DNA of 64,000 nucleotides from Taibaiella lutea (lineage in GTDB: Bacteria; Bacteroidota; Bacteroidia; Chitinophagales; Chitinophagaceae). Shown one piece after another: positions 35,557 through 45,023 of the stretch (its first letter is position 1; every line of letters starts with the position of its first letter). The stretch lies in assembly GCF_008629695.1 (NCBI RefSeq), contig NZ_VWSH01000001.1, positions 1,329,990 to 1,393,989 of the forward strand, given 5' to 3'. A program made the position numbers and the translations under genes. The notes beneath the pieces are model-generated. The model had not been told where the DNA came from. It searched no databases and saw only the letters and a program-made list of their open reading frames with translations.

Positions 35557-36822
35557 ATGCAAGTTTATAAATTCGGAGGCGCTTCTATTGCTACACCTGA
35601 GAGAATGCGTGCGCTGCTTCCTATTATTGATTATGGTAAAACACCTTTAATCATTGTGGTTTCTGCTTATGGCAAGACTACGAATGCATTGGAGGCAATT
35701 GTAAATGCTGCCAATGAAGGCAACCGTGAGGAAGCTTTAAAAAAGATTGAGCTTTTAGAACAGGCACATAACGAGTACGCGTCTGAAATACTTACAGAAC
35801 AAGGTTTTCAGGACATTCAAATCAAATTGAATGAATACTATACCGAAATGCATTGGGCTATTGATGATGCAGGCAGGCAATCGAAGGATTATGTGTATGA
35901 CCAGATAGTTTGCATCGGAGAAATTCTTTCTACTTCTATTTTCAGTGCATTCTTAAATGAACAGGGTTTTAAAAATCAATGGATGGATGCGCGTGATCTG
36001 ATTCGTACGGATGATAATTATCGTGACCCGGAAGTTGATTTTGAATTTTCAAAGAAGCAGGTGCAGGAAAAACTTGTACCCGTTTTGGAAAAGAATGGCA
36101 TTGTTGTTACACAAGGTTTCATCGGAAGTACTGCGGATAATAATTCCGTTACTTTAGGGCGTGAGGGTTCCGATTATTCTGCGGCCTTGCTGGCAGCAAT
36201 GACGGGCGCTTCCAACGTAAGCATCTGGAAAGATGTGGAAGGCTTGCTGAATGCAGATCCCAAGCTTTTTCCGAATACAGTTAAGATCGAGGAAATTACT
36301 TATGATGAGGTAATTGAAATGGCTTATTACGGCGCTCAGGTCATTCACCCTAAAACCATTAAGCCATTACAAAATGCCAATATTCCGTTACACGTAAAAT
36401 GCTTTCTGGATACTAAACTGAAAGGGACTGTTATTCAATCGAAGACAGATACTTTTGTTTATCCGCCATTGATAGTATTGAAAAAAGAACAGGTGTTGCT
36501 ACAGGTTACAAGCCGCGATTTCTCTTTTATTACGGAAGAAAATTTGCGGAACCTGTATGATATATTCAATGGCCAGCATGTAAAAATCAATCTGATTCAA
36601 AATGCGGCTATCAGTCTGGTTGTTTGTGTGGATAACCGTCCGGAGAAAATTCAATCATTAGCAGATGAGCTTGAAAAGGGTTACAAAGTCCTTCGCAACG
36701 AGGATGTACAATTGTTGACCATCAGGCATTATACGCCTTCTATTATGGAGGAGATGACTAAAGGCCGCGTGATTTTATTGGAACAAAAGACAAGGAATAC
36801 GGTTCAGGTTGTGATCAAGTAA
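35557..36822 (+). CDS. lysC: Aspartate kinase
   Basis: Aspartate kinase phosphorylates aspartate, the first committed step toward Lys, Thr, Met and Ile. The 421-residue monofunctional protein begins MQVYKFGGASIATPERM (KFGGxS motif). It carries VTQGFIGSTADNNSVTLGREGSDYSAAL (substrate and nucleotide site) and VIEMAYYGAQVIHPKTIKPL. Two ACT-like regulatory regions form the C-terminus, which usually mediate amino-acid feedback. There is no fused homoserine dehydrogenase. It is probably co-transcribed with the upstream aminotransferase and so subject to the attenuator. Which isozyme it is (lysC or another) cannot be settled here. Confidence 0.93.
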   Translation: MQVYKFGGASIATPERMRALLPIIDYGKTPLIIVVSAYGKTTNALEAIVNAANEGNREEALKKIELLEQAHNEYASEILTEQGFQDIQIKLNEYYTEMHWAIDDAGRQSKDYVYDQIVCIGEILSTSIFSAFLNEQGFKNQWMDARDLIRTDDNYRDPEVDFEFSKKQVQEKLVPVLEKNGIVVTQGFIGSTADNNSVTLGREGSDYSAALLAAMTGASNVSIWKDVEGLLNADPKLFPNTVKIEEITYDEVIEMAYYGAQVIHPKTIKPLQNANIPLHVKCFLDTKLKGTVIQSKTDTFVYPPLIVLKKEQVLLQVTSRDFSFITEENLRNLYDIFNGQHVKINLIQNAAISLVVCVDNRPEKIQSLADELEKGYKVLRNEDVQLLTIRHYTPSIMEEMTKGRVILLEQKTRNTVQVVIK

Positions 36823-36879
36823 GTACAATGGGCGTTTAAATAAAGTATAACATCAAATACACTTTTGCTTCATTCAAAG

Positions 36880-36912
36880 AAACCTATGAGGTTTTAAAAA
36901 TCTCATAGGTTT
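36880..36912. terminator. Bidirectional terminator between convergent genes
   Basis: AAACCTATGAG (36880-36890) and CTCATAGGTTT (36902-36912) form a perfect 11-bp stem with an 11-nt A/T loop. It sits between the aspartate kinase stop and the convergent FAD dehydrogenase stop, and could serve both. Confidence 0.8.
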
Positions 36913-36948
36913 ATTCAAAGGCCTGAATTAAATGATGTTCTGTTATTA

Positions 36949-38535
36949 TCACAAAGTGGCAATTTGCAAGGCTACTCTCTCCCCGTCCATAGCGGCAGAA
37001 ATGATACCCCCTGCATAACCTGCCCCTTCGGCACATGGATACAGGCCTTTAATTTGTGTATGTTGCAAGGTTTCATTATCTCTCGGAATCCGCACAGGTG
37101 AGGACGTCCGTGATTCTGTTGCGGTTACAATGGCTTCGTCTGTGAAATACCCTTTCATCTTTTTACCAAAAGTTATAAAGCCTTTGCTTAATGACTGATA
37201 AACTTCTACCGGCAAAACTTCCTGCAATAGTGTGCTTGTTACGCCCGGCAGATAAGAACATTCCGGTAAAGATGCTGAGCGTTTCCTGTTTACAAAATCA
37301 GTCATTCGCTGAGCAGGGGCTTTTAATTTTCCGCCGCCTGCCTGCCAAGCTTTTTGCTCTACCATTTGTTGGAAATGCATGGCGGCAAGTGGTCCGGTAA
37401 AACCATATTTTGCAAAATCTTTTTCATCCACAGCAACTACCATTCCTGAATTTGCATATGGGTTATCGCGTTTGGAAGGTGACCATCCATTGACAACAAG
37501 TTCGCCTTCCGTTGTAGATGCCGGTGCAATAATGCCTCCCGGACACATACAAAAAGAAAACACGCCGCGCCCCATTTCCTGGCTTACTAAAGAATAGGAA
37601 GCGGGACCAACCATATCACCAAAAACAGAAGGGTCGCATTTGTATTGCGCCTGGTTGATTAAAGCTTGCGGATGTTCGATGCGGACACCTAATGCAAATG
37701 GTTTGGATTCGATTTCAATTCCTTTTTCATGCAGCAAAAGAAAAATATCACGAGCCGAATGACCGGTAGCGAGTATCAGCGCATCTGCATATATCTTTTC
37801 ATTGCCATTAACAATAGCACCTTTCAGTGTATCGCCTTCTATAATCAAGTCCGTCAATTTGGTATCAAACAGAACCTGACCGCCACATGCCACAATAGCT
37901 TCACGCATTGCCACAATGATGCCGGGCAATTTATTGGTACCGATATGGGGATGCGCTTCAAACAAAATCCTTTCATCTGCTCCAAAGTGCTTAAACCATT
38001 GCAGGCTGCGCAAAACATTGCCGCGTTTCGTGGCTCTGGTATATAATTTACCATCACTGTAAGTGCCAGCCCCGCCTTCTCCAAAACAATAGTTGGATTC
38101 GGGATTTACGATGCCTTGCTTATTCATAGCTGCTAAATCCCTTCGACGGTTCCTTACATCTTTCCCTCTTTCTATAATTATGGGACAAAAGCCTTGTTCA
38201 ATCAAAGTCAATGCAGCATACAACCCTGCAGGGCCGGCACCGGCAATCAATACAGGCTTTTTATTAGTTACATTTTGCAACTTAGGCTCAAAGGCGAAAG
38301 CATCTGCAAAAGGCTCCTCAACAAAAACATTGACTTGCATCTGCATCATAATCTGGCTGCCACGCGCATCTATAGAACGGCGAATGACTTGTGTGGCGGT
38401 GATTTTGTTAATTGAAACCTGTAATTTATTCGCAGCATGCAGGTGAATGATGTGTTCCTGTGCAGCATCGGCAGGACTGAGGCGAAGTGTAATTGTCTGA
38501 GGCATTCTATTTATGAATGAATTCGTGAGCTGCAA
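36949..38535 (-). CDS. FAD-dependent dehydrogenase (COG2509-type)
   Basis: The 528-residue flavoprotein has an N-terminal alpha/beta extension of about 90 residues. A dinucleotide-binding motif follows (PVLIAGAGPAGLYAALTLIEQG), then IIERGKDVRNRRRD. The characteristic segment ESNYCFGEGGAGTYSDGKLY comes next, with LILATGHSARDIF, MCPGGIIAPASTTEGELVVNG and a terminal FAD-binding stretch (GLYPCAEGAGYAGGIISAAM). This is the widespread COG2509 family, whose substrate remains undefined. It is flanked by terminators and appears monocistronic. Confidence 0.9.
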   Translation of the reverse strand: MQLTNSFINRMPQTITLRLSPADAAQEHIIHLHAANKLQVSINKITATQVIRRSIDARGSQIMMQMQVNVFVEEPFADAFAFEPKLQNVTNKKPVLIAGAGPAGLYAALTLIEQGFCPIIIERGKDVRNRRRDLAAMNKQGIVNPESNYCFGEGGAGTYSDGKLYTRATKRGNVLRSLQWFKHFGADERILFEAHPHIGTNKLPGIIVAMREAIVACGGQVLFDTKLTDLIIEGDTLKGAIVNGNEKIYADALILATGHSARDIFLLLHEKGIEIESKPFALGVRIEHPQALINQAQYKCDPSVFGDMVGPASYSLVSQEMGRGVFSFCMCPGGIIAPASTTEGELVVNGWSPSKRDNPYANSGMVVAVDEKDFAKYGFTGPLAAMHFQQMVEQKAWQAGGGKLKAPAQRMTDFVNRKRSASLPECSYLPGVTSTLLQEVLPVEVYQSLSKGFITFGKKMKGYFTDEAIVTATESRTSSPVRIPRDNETLQHTQIKGLYPCAEGAGYAGGIISAAMDGERVALQIATL

Positions 38536-38673
38536 AAATATTGAATTTTGTTTTCAGATGGGTATCTTATCCGGACGGGTATTGCATTTCTTCTGAATAC
38601 AATAGCTATTAACTGTTCAAATTCTTTCGCTGCGAGGCGACGACGGCATTACGAGAGAATAATATCCAAAAAA

Positions 38674-38698
38674 ATGCGCCCTCTTTCGGAGGACGCAT
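38674..38698 (-). terminator. Intrinsic terminator of the ileS-dksA operon
   Basis: ATGCGCCCTC (38674-38683) pairs with GAGGACGCAT (38689-38698, one wobble). On the minus strand seven T residues follow. It lies 25 bp after the DksA-fusion stop. The lspA gene that often follows in Bacteroidota is not present. Confidence 0.85.
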
Positions 38699-38723
38699 AC
38701 TATAAATGATTTGTGTAAAAATC

Positions 38724-39938
38724 TTATTTGTTCATCACGTTTTTAGCTTCAATGCTCAATGTAGCATGTGGCACAGCACGTAAACGCGCTTTATCGATCA
38801 ATTTTCCTGTAACGCGGCAGATTCCGTAAGTTTTGTTTTCGATACGAATCATTGCTTTTTCAAGGTGATTGATAAACTGAATCTGACGACCGGCCAATTG
38901 AGACAATTGCTCACGCTCCATAGCGCCGCTTCCGTCTTCCATGTGGTTGAAACGGTTGTCGGTATCATCGGTACCCGCTTCATCTTTACGCGTAATCAAA
39001 CCTTGTAAATAGGCCAATTCTTTTCTTGCGTTGTCCAATCTTTTGTTGATCAACTCTTTAAATTCATTCAACTCTTCATCACTATAGCGATAAACAGGTC
39101 CGGAGGTCTGTTCCGGCTCGTCCAATAATGAACGTACAGATGGATTATATTCTTTCATAGTTAGTCCTGGTTCTTCCTGAGGAGCTTTTTTTTCTATTAT
39201 ACGATGCGCTATTACGACACCCGGCTTTGGAGCGGTTTTACGTGGCAATTGTCTTACTGCGTCTACAATTTCTGACCTTGCTGAAGGTACAGATGTTACG
39301 ACATGTTGCTGTTGTGATTTCCTCTTCGGAGCCGGTGCCGGTGCTTGTTTTGTCATTTTTGTTTCTTTCACCGGAGCTTCGGCTGCTTTTTCTTTAGCTG
39401 TTACTTTTGTAACGGGTTCTGCCTTTTTTTCAACCGGTTTTGCTGCAATCTTTTTAGCAGGCGTTGCCGGAGCTGCTTGTTTCTCAACCTTTTTTACTGG
39501 CGCGGGAGCTGCTTTTTTCGCAACAACTTTCGCCGGAGCTGCTTTTTTTGCAGGTTTTACAGCAATTGCTTTCTTAGGAGCAGGTGCTGCTTTCTTTGCA
39601 ACTACTGCCGTTTTCTTTGCAGCAGGTTTTACAACGGCTGTTTTCTTTGCAGGAGCAGCTTTTGCAGCCGGTTTTGCAGGAGTAGTCGCTTTTTTAGACG
39701 CAGGAGCTGCTTTTTTAGCCGCTGCCTTTTTTGCTGCTACTTTTACGGGAGCCGCTTTTTTCGCCGGAGCTGCTTTCTTAGCCGGAGTAGCTGTTTTCTT
39801 AGCTGCAGGTTTTACTGCGGCTACCTTTTTTGCCGGCACTGCTTTTTTCGTAGCCACAGACTTCTTGACAGCAGCTACCTTTTTTGCGGGTGCGGCTTTT
39901 TTTACAGTCTTCGAAGCTGTTGATTTTTTTGTGGCCAT
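38724..39938 (-). CDS. TraR/DksA-family protein fused to a histone-H1-like Lys/Ala/Pro tail
   Basis: Residues 1-205 of 404 consist almost only of Lys, Ala, Pro and Val in KKAAPAK- and VKPAAKK-type repeats, like eukaryotic H1 tails and bacterial AlgP/Hc1 proteins. A short linker follows. The DksA/TraR domain occupies about 285-404 (YSDEELNEFKELINKRLDNA, MEREQLSQLAGRQIQFINHL, YGICRVTGKLIDKARLRAVP). Only one Cys of the zinc-finger set remains, since the usual second pair is replaced by LSIEA. The domain normally binds the RNA polymerase secondary channel. The tail should bind DNA non-specifically, which is an inference. It starts 2 bp after ileS. Confidence 0.88.
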   Translation of the reverse strand: MATKKSTASKTVKKAAPAKKVAAVKKSVATKKAVPAKKVAAVKPAAKKTATPAKKAAPAKKAAPVKVAAKKAAAKKAAPASKKATTPAKPAAKAAPAKKTAVVKPAAKKTAVVAKKAAPAPKKAIAVKPAKKAAPAKVVAKKAAPAPVKKVEKQAAPATPAKKIAAKPVEKKAEPVTKVTAKEKAAEAPVKETKMTKQAPAPAPKRKSQQQHVVTSVPSARSEIVDAVRQLPRKTAPKPGVVIAHRIIEKKAPQEEPGLTMKEYNPSVRSLLDEPEQTSGPVYRYSDEELNEFKELINKRLDNARKELAYLQGLITRKDEAGTDDTDNRFNHMEDGSGAMEREQLSQLAGRQIQFINHLEKAMIRIENKTYGICRVTGKLIDKARLRAVPHATLSIEAKNVMNK

Positions 39939-39940
39939 GA

Positions 39941-42900
39941 TTATGAATTTTTAGTAATTAATACTTTTAATGTTATATCATTAACTTCTATCGTCGTGCC
40001 ATCACTTTCCATAACAGGCACCATATTAACGGTATCTGCAAGAATTTCCGCACGAATATAATCATTAAAGTTTATGATTGCAGGTTTTAATGCCTCATTT
40101 TCTTCAATATCCACTACAATTCTGTCAGTAAGTTCCAGTCCTGTATCTTTTCGTATTTTCTGTATTCTGTTAATTATTTCCCTCGCATTACCTTCATTTT
40201 GCAATATAGGACTAATCGTAATATCTAACGCTATTGTTAAGTTGTCTTTATTTGCCACTGACCATCCGGGAATGTCTTCTGCTATAATTTCAACGTCACT
40301 TATGTTCACCATAACATCTTCGCCATCCACCAAAATATGCAAACTTTTCTCTTTTTCCAACTGAGCAATCTGATGCTGGTCCAGGGCTGTAATTACTGCC
40401 GCGGCAGCCTTCATTTTGCCGCCTAACCTTTTTCCTAATGATTTAAAGTCGGGCTTTATTTTCTTCTTTATAAAACCATCATTATCAACTAAATATTCAA
40501 TAGCTTTTACATTTACTTCAGAAAGGATAATATCTTCCACTTTTTCTATCTGATGCTGAATATGTTCATTTAACACCGGCACCAGTATTTTTTCAAGCGG
40601 CTGACGCACTTTGATATTTACTTTTTTTCTGATGGATAATACCAGAGAGGAAATATCCTGCGCCAATTGCATCCTTTCTTCCAAATCTTTATCAATGGCA
40701 CTGTTATCGCAAACAGGGAAATCAGCATGATGTACTGATTCTGCATTGATATTTTGGGTTACCGAATTCAGGTTATTGAATAACCAATCGGCGAAAAATG
40801 GCGCAACCGGAGCGATTAACAAAGCTAATTTCTCCAGACATTCAAATAAAGTCTGATATGCGCTTATCTTATCCTGCTCATATTCTCCTTTCCAGAAACG
40901 GCGGCGACAAAGCCTAACATACCAGTTGCTTAAATGTTCATCTAAAAACAATTCGATAGCACGGCCTGCCTGTGTAGGCTCGAAATCATCCAGCGATTTT
41001 GTAACCGTATCCACCAAAGTATTTAAGGAAGACAAAATCCAGCGATCAATTTCCGGCCTTTGTTCCAACGGAATGTAAGCCTCTTTGAAGGCAAATCCAT
41101 CCACATTGGCATATAATGCAAAGAAATTATAAGTGTTATACAGCGTTCCGAAGAATTTGCGTTGCACTTCTCTAATCCCTTCAATATCAAACTTCAAGCT
41201 GTCCCAGGGCGATGCATTGGTGATTAAATACCAACGGGTTGCATCAGCACTGTATTTTTCAATGGTTTCAAACGGGTCGATTACGTTACCAACGCGTTTA
41301 CTCATTTTGTTACCATTCTTATCCAAAACCAAACCATTGGAAACAACGGCTTTGTAAGCTACGCCCGGATATTTTTCTTCTGAAACGGGTAATCCTGCTT
41401 TTTTCAGCTCTTCATGTACCGATTCTTTTAGTAGAGAACCCAAAGCATGAAGGGTATAGAACCAACCTCTTGTCTGATCCACACCTTCGGCAATGAAATC
41501 AGCCGGATAATTCTGGGCAAAAACTTCTTTATTTTCAAACGGGAAATGCCATTGTGCATAAGGCATAGCACCGGAATCGAACCAAACGTCTATTAAGTCG
41601 GGTTCGCGTTGCATTGTTTTACCGGAATCAGACACTAATTTGATATCATCTACAAATGGTTTGTGCAAATCCGAGGTCAAACGGTCGATATCGCTGTCTT
41701 TTGGCATAACACCGGCTTCGATAGCTTTTGCCAGTTCTGCCCTCAATTCGGCAATCGAACCAATGCATTTTTTTTCTTCACCATCTTCTGTCACCCAAAC
41801 CGGTAATGGAGTGCCCCAAAAACGGCTACGGCTCAGGTTCCAGTCCACCATATTCTCTAACCAGTTACCAAAACGACCTTCTCCGGTTGCTTTAGGTTTC
41901 CAGTTAATGGTTTTGTTCAATTCTACCATTCTGTCTTTCAGGGCAGTAGTACGGATAAACCAGGCATCTAAAGGATAATATAATATAGGTTTGTCCGTTC
42001 TCCAGCAATGCGGGTAACTGTGCTCATATTTTTCTACTTTAAATGCGCGGCCCTCCAGTTTCAATTTCACGGCAATATCCACATCCACATCGACATAATT
42101 CGGGTCGTCTTTGTAATTTTTCACATAGCGACCTGCAAATTCTCCGCTTCCTTCAATAAATTTACCTTGTTTATCTACCAAAGTAAAAATACCGATGTTG
42201 TTTTTCATGCCAACCTTGTAATCGTCCGCACCAAAAGCAGGCGCCGTATGCACGATACCGGTACCGTCTTCCGTTGTAACGAAATCGCCAGTTATAACGC
42301 GGAATGGGTCGCCGCCGCTGGTTTCAGCCGTATTGCTCTCAAAAGGCAATATTTGCTCGTATCTGATGCCTTCCAGATCCTTGCCTTTGTATTCGGCAAC
42401 GATTTTATAAGGTAATTGCTTTTTCTTTAATAATTGGTCGAATGCAGCTTTGATTTCTGCATTTTGGTCAATTAAATTGCTGTCATTCCCTCTTTCCAGC
42501 CAATTAGTAATGGCATCAAACAAATCATTGTTTTCGCCTTCCTTCCATTCGTCGAGATGTTCAGGAAAATATTTATGTAATAATGCTTTAGCCAAAACCA
42601 CCGTACAAGGCTTGCCTGTATATGGATTGAATGTCTTAACCAAAACATAATCTATATTAGGTCCGACAGTCAGGCCGGCATTCGAAGGTAATGTCCATGG
42701 CGTAGTTGTCCAGGCCATGAAGAAGACTTCATCCGATCCATCTAATCTAACTATTTCATTAGGAACTACTTTAAACATTACGACCGCAGTCGTATCTTTT
42801 ACATCTTTATAAGTTCCGGGCTGATTTAGTTCATGTGAACTTAAACCGGTACCGGCAGCAGGAGAATAAGGCTGGATGCTTACGCTTTTATATAAAAATG

Positions 42901-43432
42901 CGTTGCCATTCTCATCTTTCTTATTATATAGTTCTTTTAAAGCCCACCAAAGACTTTCGATGTAATTATTTTCGTAGGTGATGTATGGATTTTTCAAATC
43001 CACCCAATAACCCATTTTTTCAGTAATATCTTCCCACTTGTCGGTATATTTCATTACCTCACGGCGACAAGCAGCATTGTATTCTTCAACAGATATTTTT
43101 TTACCGATATCTTCTTTCGTGATTCCCAACAGTTTCTCTACACCTAACTCTACAGGTAAGCCATGTGTATCCCAACCGGCTTTACGTTTTACCTGAAATC
43201 CCTGCATGGTTTTGTAACGGCAAACCAAATCTTTCAGCGTACGTGAAATAACGTGGTGAATGCCGGGCATACCATTAGCACTTGGTGGTCCTTCGTAAAA
43301 TACAAATGGTGTTTTTCCTTCTCTGATTTCAATACTTTTCTCAAAAAAACGCCCTTCTTTCCACTTATTTAACCATTCCTGCTCGATGGCAGGCATATTT
43401 AACTGCTTAGATTCCTGATATTTCGATGCCAT
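39941..43432 (-). CDS. ileS: Isoleucyl-tRNA synthetase (eukaryote-like type)
   Basis: The start at 43432 (MASKYQESKQLNMPAIEQEW) is preferred, because the upstream in-frame extension is hydrophobic and overlaps a likely promoter. The 1,163-residue class I synthetase has PPSANGMPGIHHVISRTLKD (HIGH region), WDTHGLPVELGVEK, the editing-domain segment WTTTPWTLPSNAGLTVG and the KMSKR form of KMSKS (NKMSKRVGNVIDPF). Its length and HIGH-region form match the eukaryote-like group, some members of which are mupirocin-resistant. It leads the operon with the DksA fusion. Confidence 0.95.
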   Translation of the reverse strand: MASKYQESKQLNMPAIEQEWLNKWKEGRFFEKSIEIREGKTPFVFYEGPPSANGMPGIHHVISRTLKDLVCRYKTMQGFQVKRKAGWDTHGLPVELGVEKLLGITKEDIGKKISVEEYNAACRREVMKYTDKWEDITEKMGYWVDLKNPYITYENNYIESLWWALKELYNKKDENGNAFLYKSVSIQPYSPAAGTGLSSHELNQPGTYKDVKDTTAVVMFKVVPNEIVRLDGSDEVFFMAWTTTPWTLPSNAGLTVGPNIDYVLVKTFNPYTGKPCTVVLAKALLHKYFPEHLDEWKEGENNDLFDAITNWLERGNDSNLIDQNAEIKAAFDQLLKKKQLPYKIVAEYKGKDLEGIRYEQILPFESNTAETSGGDPFRVITGDFVTTEDGTGIVHTAPAFGADDYKVGMKNNIGIFTLVDKQGKFIEGSGEFAGRYVKNYKDDPNYVDVDVDIAVKLKLEGRAFKVEKYEHSYPHCWRTDKPILYYPLDAWFIRTTALKDRMVELNKTINWKPKATGEGRFGNWLENMVDWNLSRSRFWGTPLPVWVTEDGEEKKCIGSIAELRAELAKAIEAGVMPKDSDIDRLTSDLHKPFVDDIKLVSDSGKTMQREPDLIDVWFDSGAMPYAQWHFPFENKEVFAQNYPADFIAEGVDQTRGWFYTLHALGSLLKESVHEELKKAGLPVSEEKYPGVAYKAVVSNGLVLDKNGNKMSKRVGNVIDPFETIEKYSADATRWYLITNASPWDSLKFDIEGIREVQRKFFGTLYNTYNFFALYANVDGFAFKEAYIPLEQRPEIDRWILSSLNTLVDTVTKSLDDFEPTQAGRAIELFLDEHLSNWYVRLCRRRFWKGEYEQDKISAYQTLFECLEKLALLIAPVAPFFADWLFNNLNSVTQNINAESVHHADFPVCDNSAIDKDLEERMQLAQDISSLVLSIRKKVNIKVRQPLEKILVPVLNEHIQHQIEKVEDIILSEVNVKAIEYLVDNDGFIKKKIKPDFKSLGKRLGGKMKAAAAVITALDQHQIAQLEKEKSLHILVDGEDVMVNISDVEIIAEDIPGWSVANKDNLTIALDITISPILQNEGNAREIINRIQKIRKDTGLELTDRIVVDIEENEALKPAIINFNDYIRAEILADTVNMVPVMESDGTTIEVNDITLKVLITKNS

Positions 43433-43462
43433 TATTACCCTAAAACTGAAAAAAATTAGGCG

Positions 43463-43496
43463 CAAAGGTATGAAAAAATATATAATAAAAAACAAG
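43463..43496 (-). promoter_or_regulatory. Candidate ileS promoter
   Basis: Minus-strand TACCTTTG (43470-43463) is a perfect -7 box, with a weak CTTG (43496-43493) 22 bp upstream. It lies 31 bp before the chosen ileS ATG. Confidence 0.5.
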
Positions 43497-43542
43497 GCTT
43501 TCTGCCCGTCTTATCTGTACGCTGATAGATACAGAAGTGAAA

Positions 43543-44052
43543 TTAGTCACGACGGTTATGCATATCTAGTTTTTTCAGGCGTAAATTGATGTATGCGGAA
43601 AAATGAATGCCACTTTTCGCATCGTCTTTAAGACAGGTATTATAGCCGACCATCAGATGCACATCTTTCCGAATTGCTGTAATACCGGCAGAAGGTGTAA
43701 AATAAAGTTCTCCACCCATGAGCCAGAAATCTGCTTTTCCTGTAAGGAAAACGAGAGAAACCTCATAACCAACCTTGGGTATAATCCTAAATTGCCGATT
43801 TTCATAGGCAAAAGTGACTGTGGCCGAAGGTCCCTGCAGAAACAAATTGCCATCACGACAATAATGGAATCCAACCTCCAGGCCATTTCTGAATTTATTG
43901 TCTAGTCCCAGACCACCCGTATAACCCAACTTTATAGCCGGAATCCATTGATAATCCCCGAAAAAAGGGGTGCTTTCGTAAGGCAAAACTGTAGCCTGCA
44001 ATTTTATAGAAAAGAAACAACACAAGATAATCTGCAGGCATATTTTTCGCAT
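43543..44052 (-). CDS. Secreted hypothetical protein, possible small outer-membrane barrel
   Basis: The 169-residue protein has a signal peptide (ICLQIILCCFFSIKLQA). Alternating-hydrophobic strands follow (WIPAIKLGYTGGLG, NGLEVGFHYCR, SATVTFAYENRQFRIIPKVGYEVS, GIHFSAYINLRLKKL), which suggests a beta-barrel or lipocalin-like fold. No family was recognised. It lies 110 bp upstream of ileS on the same strand but before the ileS promoter, so it is likely expressed separately. Confidence 0.65.
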   Translation of the reverse strand: MRKICLQIILCCFFSIKLQATVLPYESTPFFGDYQWIPAIKLGYTGGLGLDNKFRNGLEVGFHYCRDGNLFLQGPSATVTFAYENRQFRIIPKVGYEVSLVFLTGKADFWLMGGELYFTPSAGITAIRKDVHLMVGYNTCLKDDAKSGIHFSAYINLRLKKLDMHNRRD

Positions 44053-44339
44053 AGCACTATGTTAAATCAGTTTAAAGAAGGTTCCCGATATTCTTTTAGA
44101 GCAGTGTTGGCCTCCATGCCTTTGTATTCATATCTGTTCAGCCAGTTCGTTTAAGCCGTTATATGCCCACAAATGTCATATAACATTCATAAGCATACTT
44201 CGCTTGTTATCAAATTTAGCTTTTATCTGATAATATTGCGAATTATTCCAGTATAACGCGATCCATAACAAATCCACTAATGGCTATTTTGCAAATGGTT
44301 TCAATTTTTACAAAAATGATTTTTTATTGAAGATATTGG

Positions 44340-44786
44340 TTAAGGTTTTTTCTTAAAAATATAGCGTGTGATAAAAATGCCTTTTCCGTCTTTCTCACCG
44401 GCATCGCTTTCCACACCACTGGCAACAAAGGCCAGTTCCCATCCCTCATCGGCAACGGCATTGAGTTTTGACATAATTATGGCATCATTCGAAGCAATAT
44501 TTTGAAAATTGATACCTACAAAACTGTAAAAGTTAAGCAATTTGGTTTCCTCCAATTTATCGGTTTTTGCATCGCTGCGGTCTATGCTTCCCTGATCGCT
44601 GTCTTTTCCATTGTCACGGCTTGTGGTTAGCTGTCTGTAATCTACCTGATCTTTACTGTCAATAATACGCGAGCGGCCAACGCCGCCCGGAACGATAGAC
44701 TCTATGGTTGTAATGATACGATAACTCTGGGCATGTAATGCAGATGCTGATGCAAGCAATGCAAAAGCAAACAAAATTTTCTTCAT
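44340..44786 (-). CDS. Secreted hypothetical protein (148 aa)
   Basis: A signal peptide (LFAFALLASASALHAQ) is followed by a mature domain of about 130 residues (YRIITTIESIVPGGVGRSRI, LLNFYSFVGINFQNIASND, MSKLNAVADEGWELAFVASG, IFITRYIFKKKP). The pattern of small alpha/beta segments with DEGWELA resembles the DUF4177-like fold, in which a GWEL motif is common; this is a tentative match. No function is assigned. It stands alone between terminators. Confidence 0.65.
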   Translation of the reverse strand: MKKILFAFALLASASALHAQSYRIITTIESIVPGGVGRSRIIDSKDQVDYRQLTTSRDNGKDSDQGSIDRSDAKTDKLEETKLLNFYSFVGINFQNIASNDAIIMSKLNAVADEGWELAFVASGVESDAGEKDGKGIFITRYIFKKKP

Positions 44787-44909
44787 AAATTGATTTTTTT
44801 ATTGTGAATGAGATGCTGTGAATTAAAACAATTCTCAAAGCTTAAACGCAGCTGTTTCATTTTACCCCTATAAAACTAAAAACTTTATAGAAAATCTATA
44901 AGTAAAAAC

Positions 44910-44929
44910 GGCAGGAATTATTTCCTGCC
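44910..44929 (-). terminator. Second terminator-like hairpin downstream of hisS
   Basis: GGCAGGAA (44910-44917) and TTCCTGCC (44922-44929) form a perfect 8-bp stem with T-rich flanks on the minus strand. Together with the hairpin at 44961 it forms a tandem terminator. Confidence 0.65.
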
Positions 44930-44960
44930 ATTTTTAAATGAATCAAAGTCCTTCCGGCAA

Positions 44961-45000
44961 AAAAGAAGAGGGTTGCCTAGTTAGACAGCCCTCTTCTTTT
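44961..45000 (-). terminator. Terminator of hisS
   Basis: A 15-bp stem (44961-44975 with 44986-45000, one wobble) has A-rich and T-rich outer arms and lies 23 bp after the hisS stop. It can act in both directions. It has the CAGCC core shared with other terminators in the window. Confidence 0.85.
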
Positions 45001-45023
45001 ACTTGCAATAATTAACGTATGAT

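Noticed and set aside
39345-39923. A 192-codon plus-strand frame rich in Cys, Phe and Arg opposite the DksA fusion
   Set aside because: Its composition is what is expected on the strand opposite Lys/Ala/Pro codon runs; there is no homology or promoter.
43433-43495. An N-terminal 21-residue hydrophobic extension of IleRS
   Set aside because: It covers the likely promoter, is absent from synthetases in general and the downstream ATG gives a normal N-terminus.
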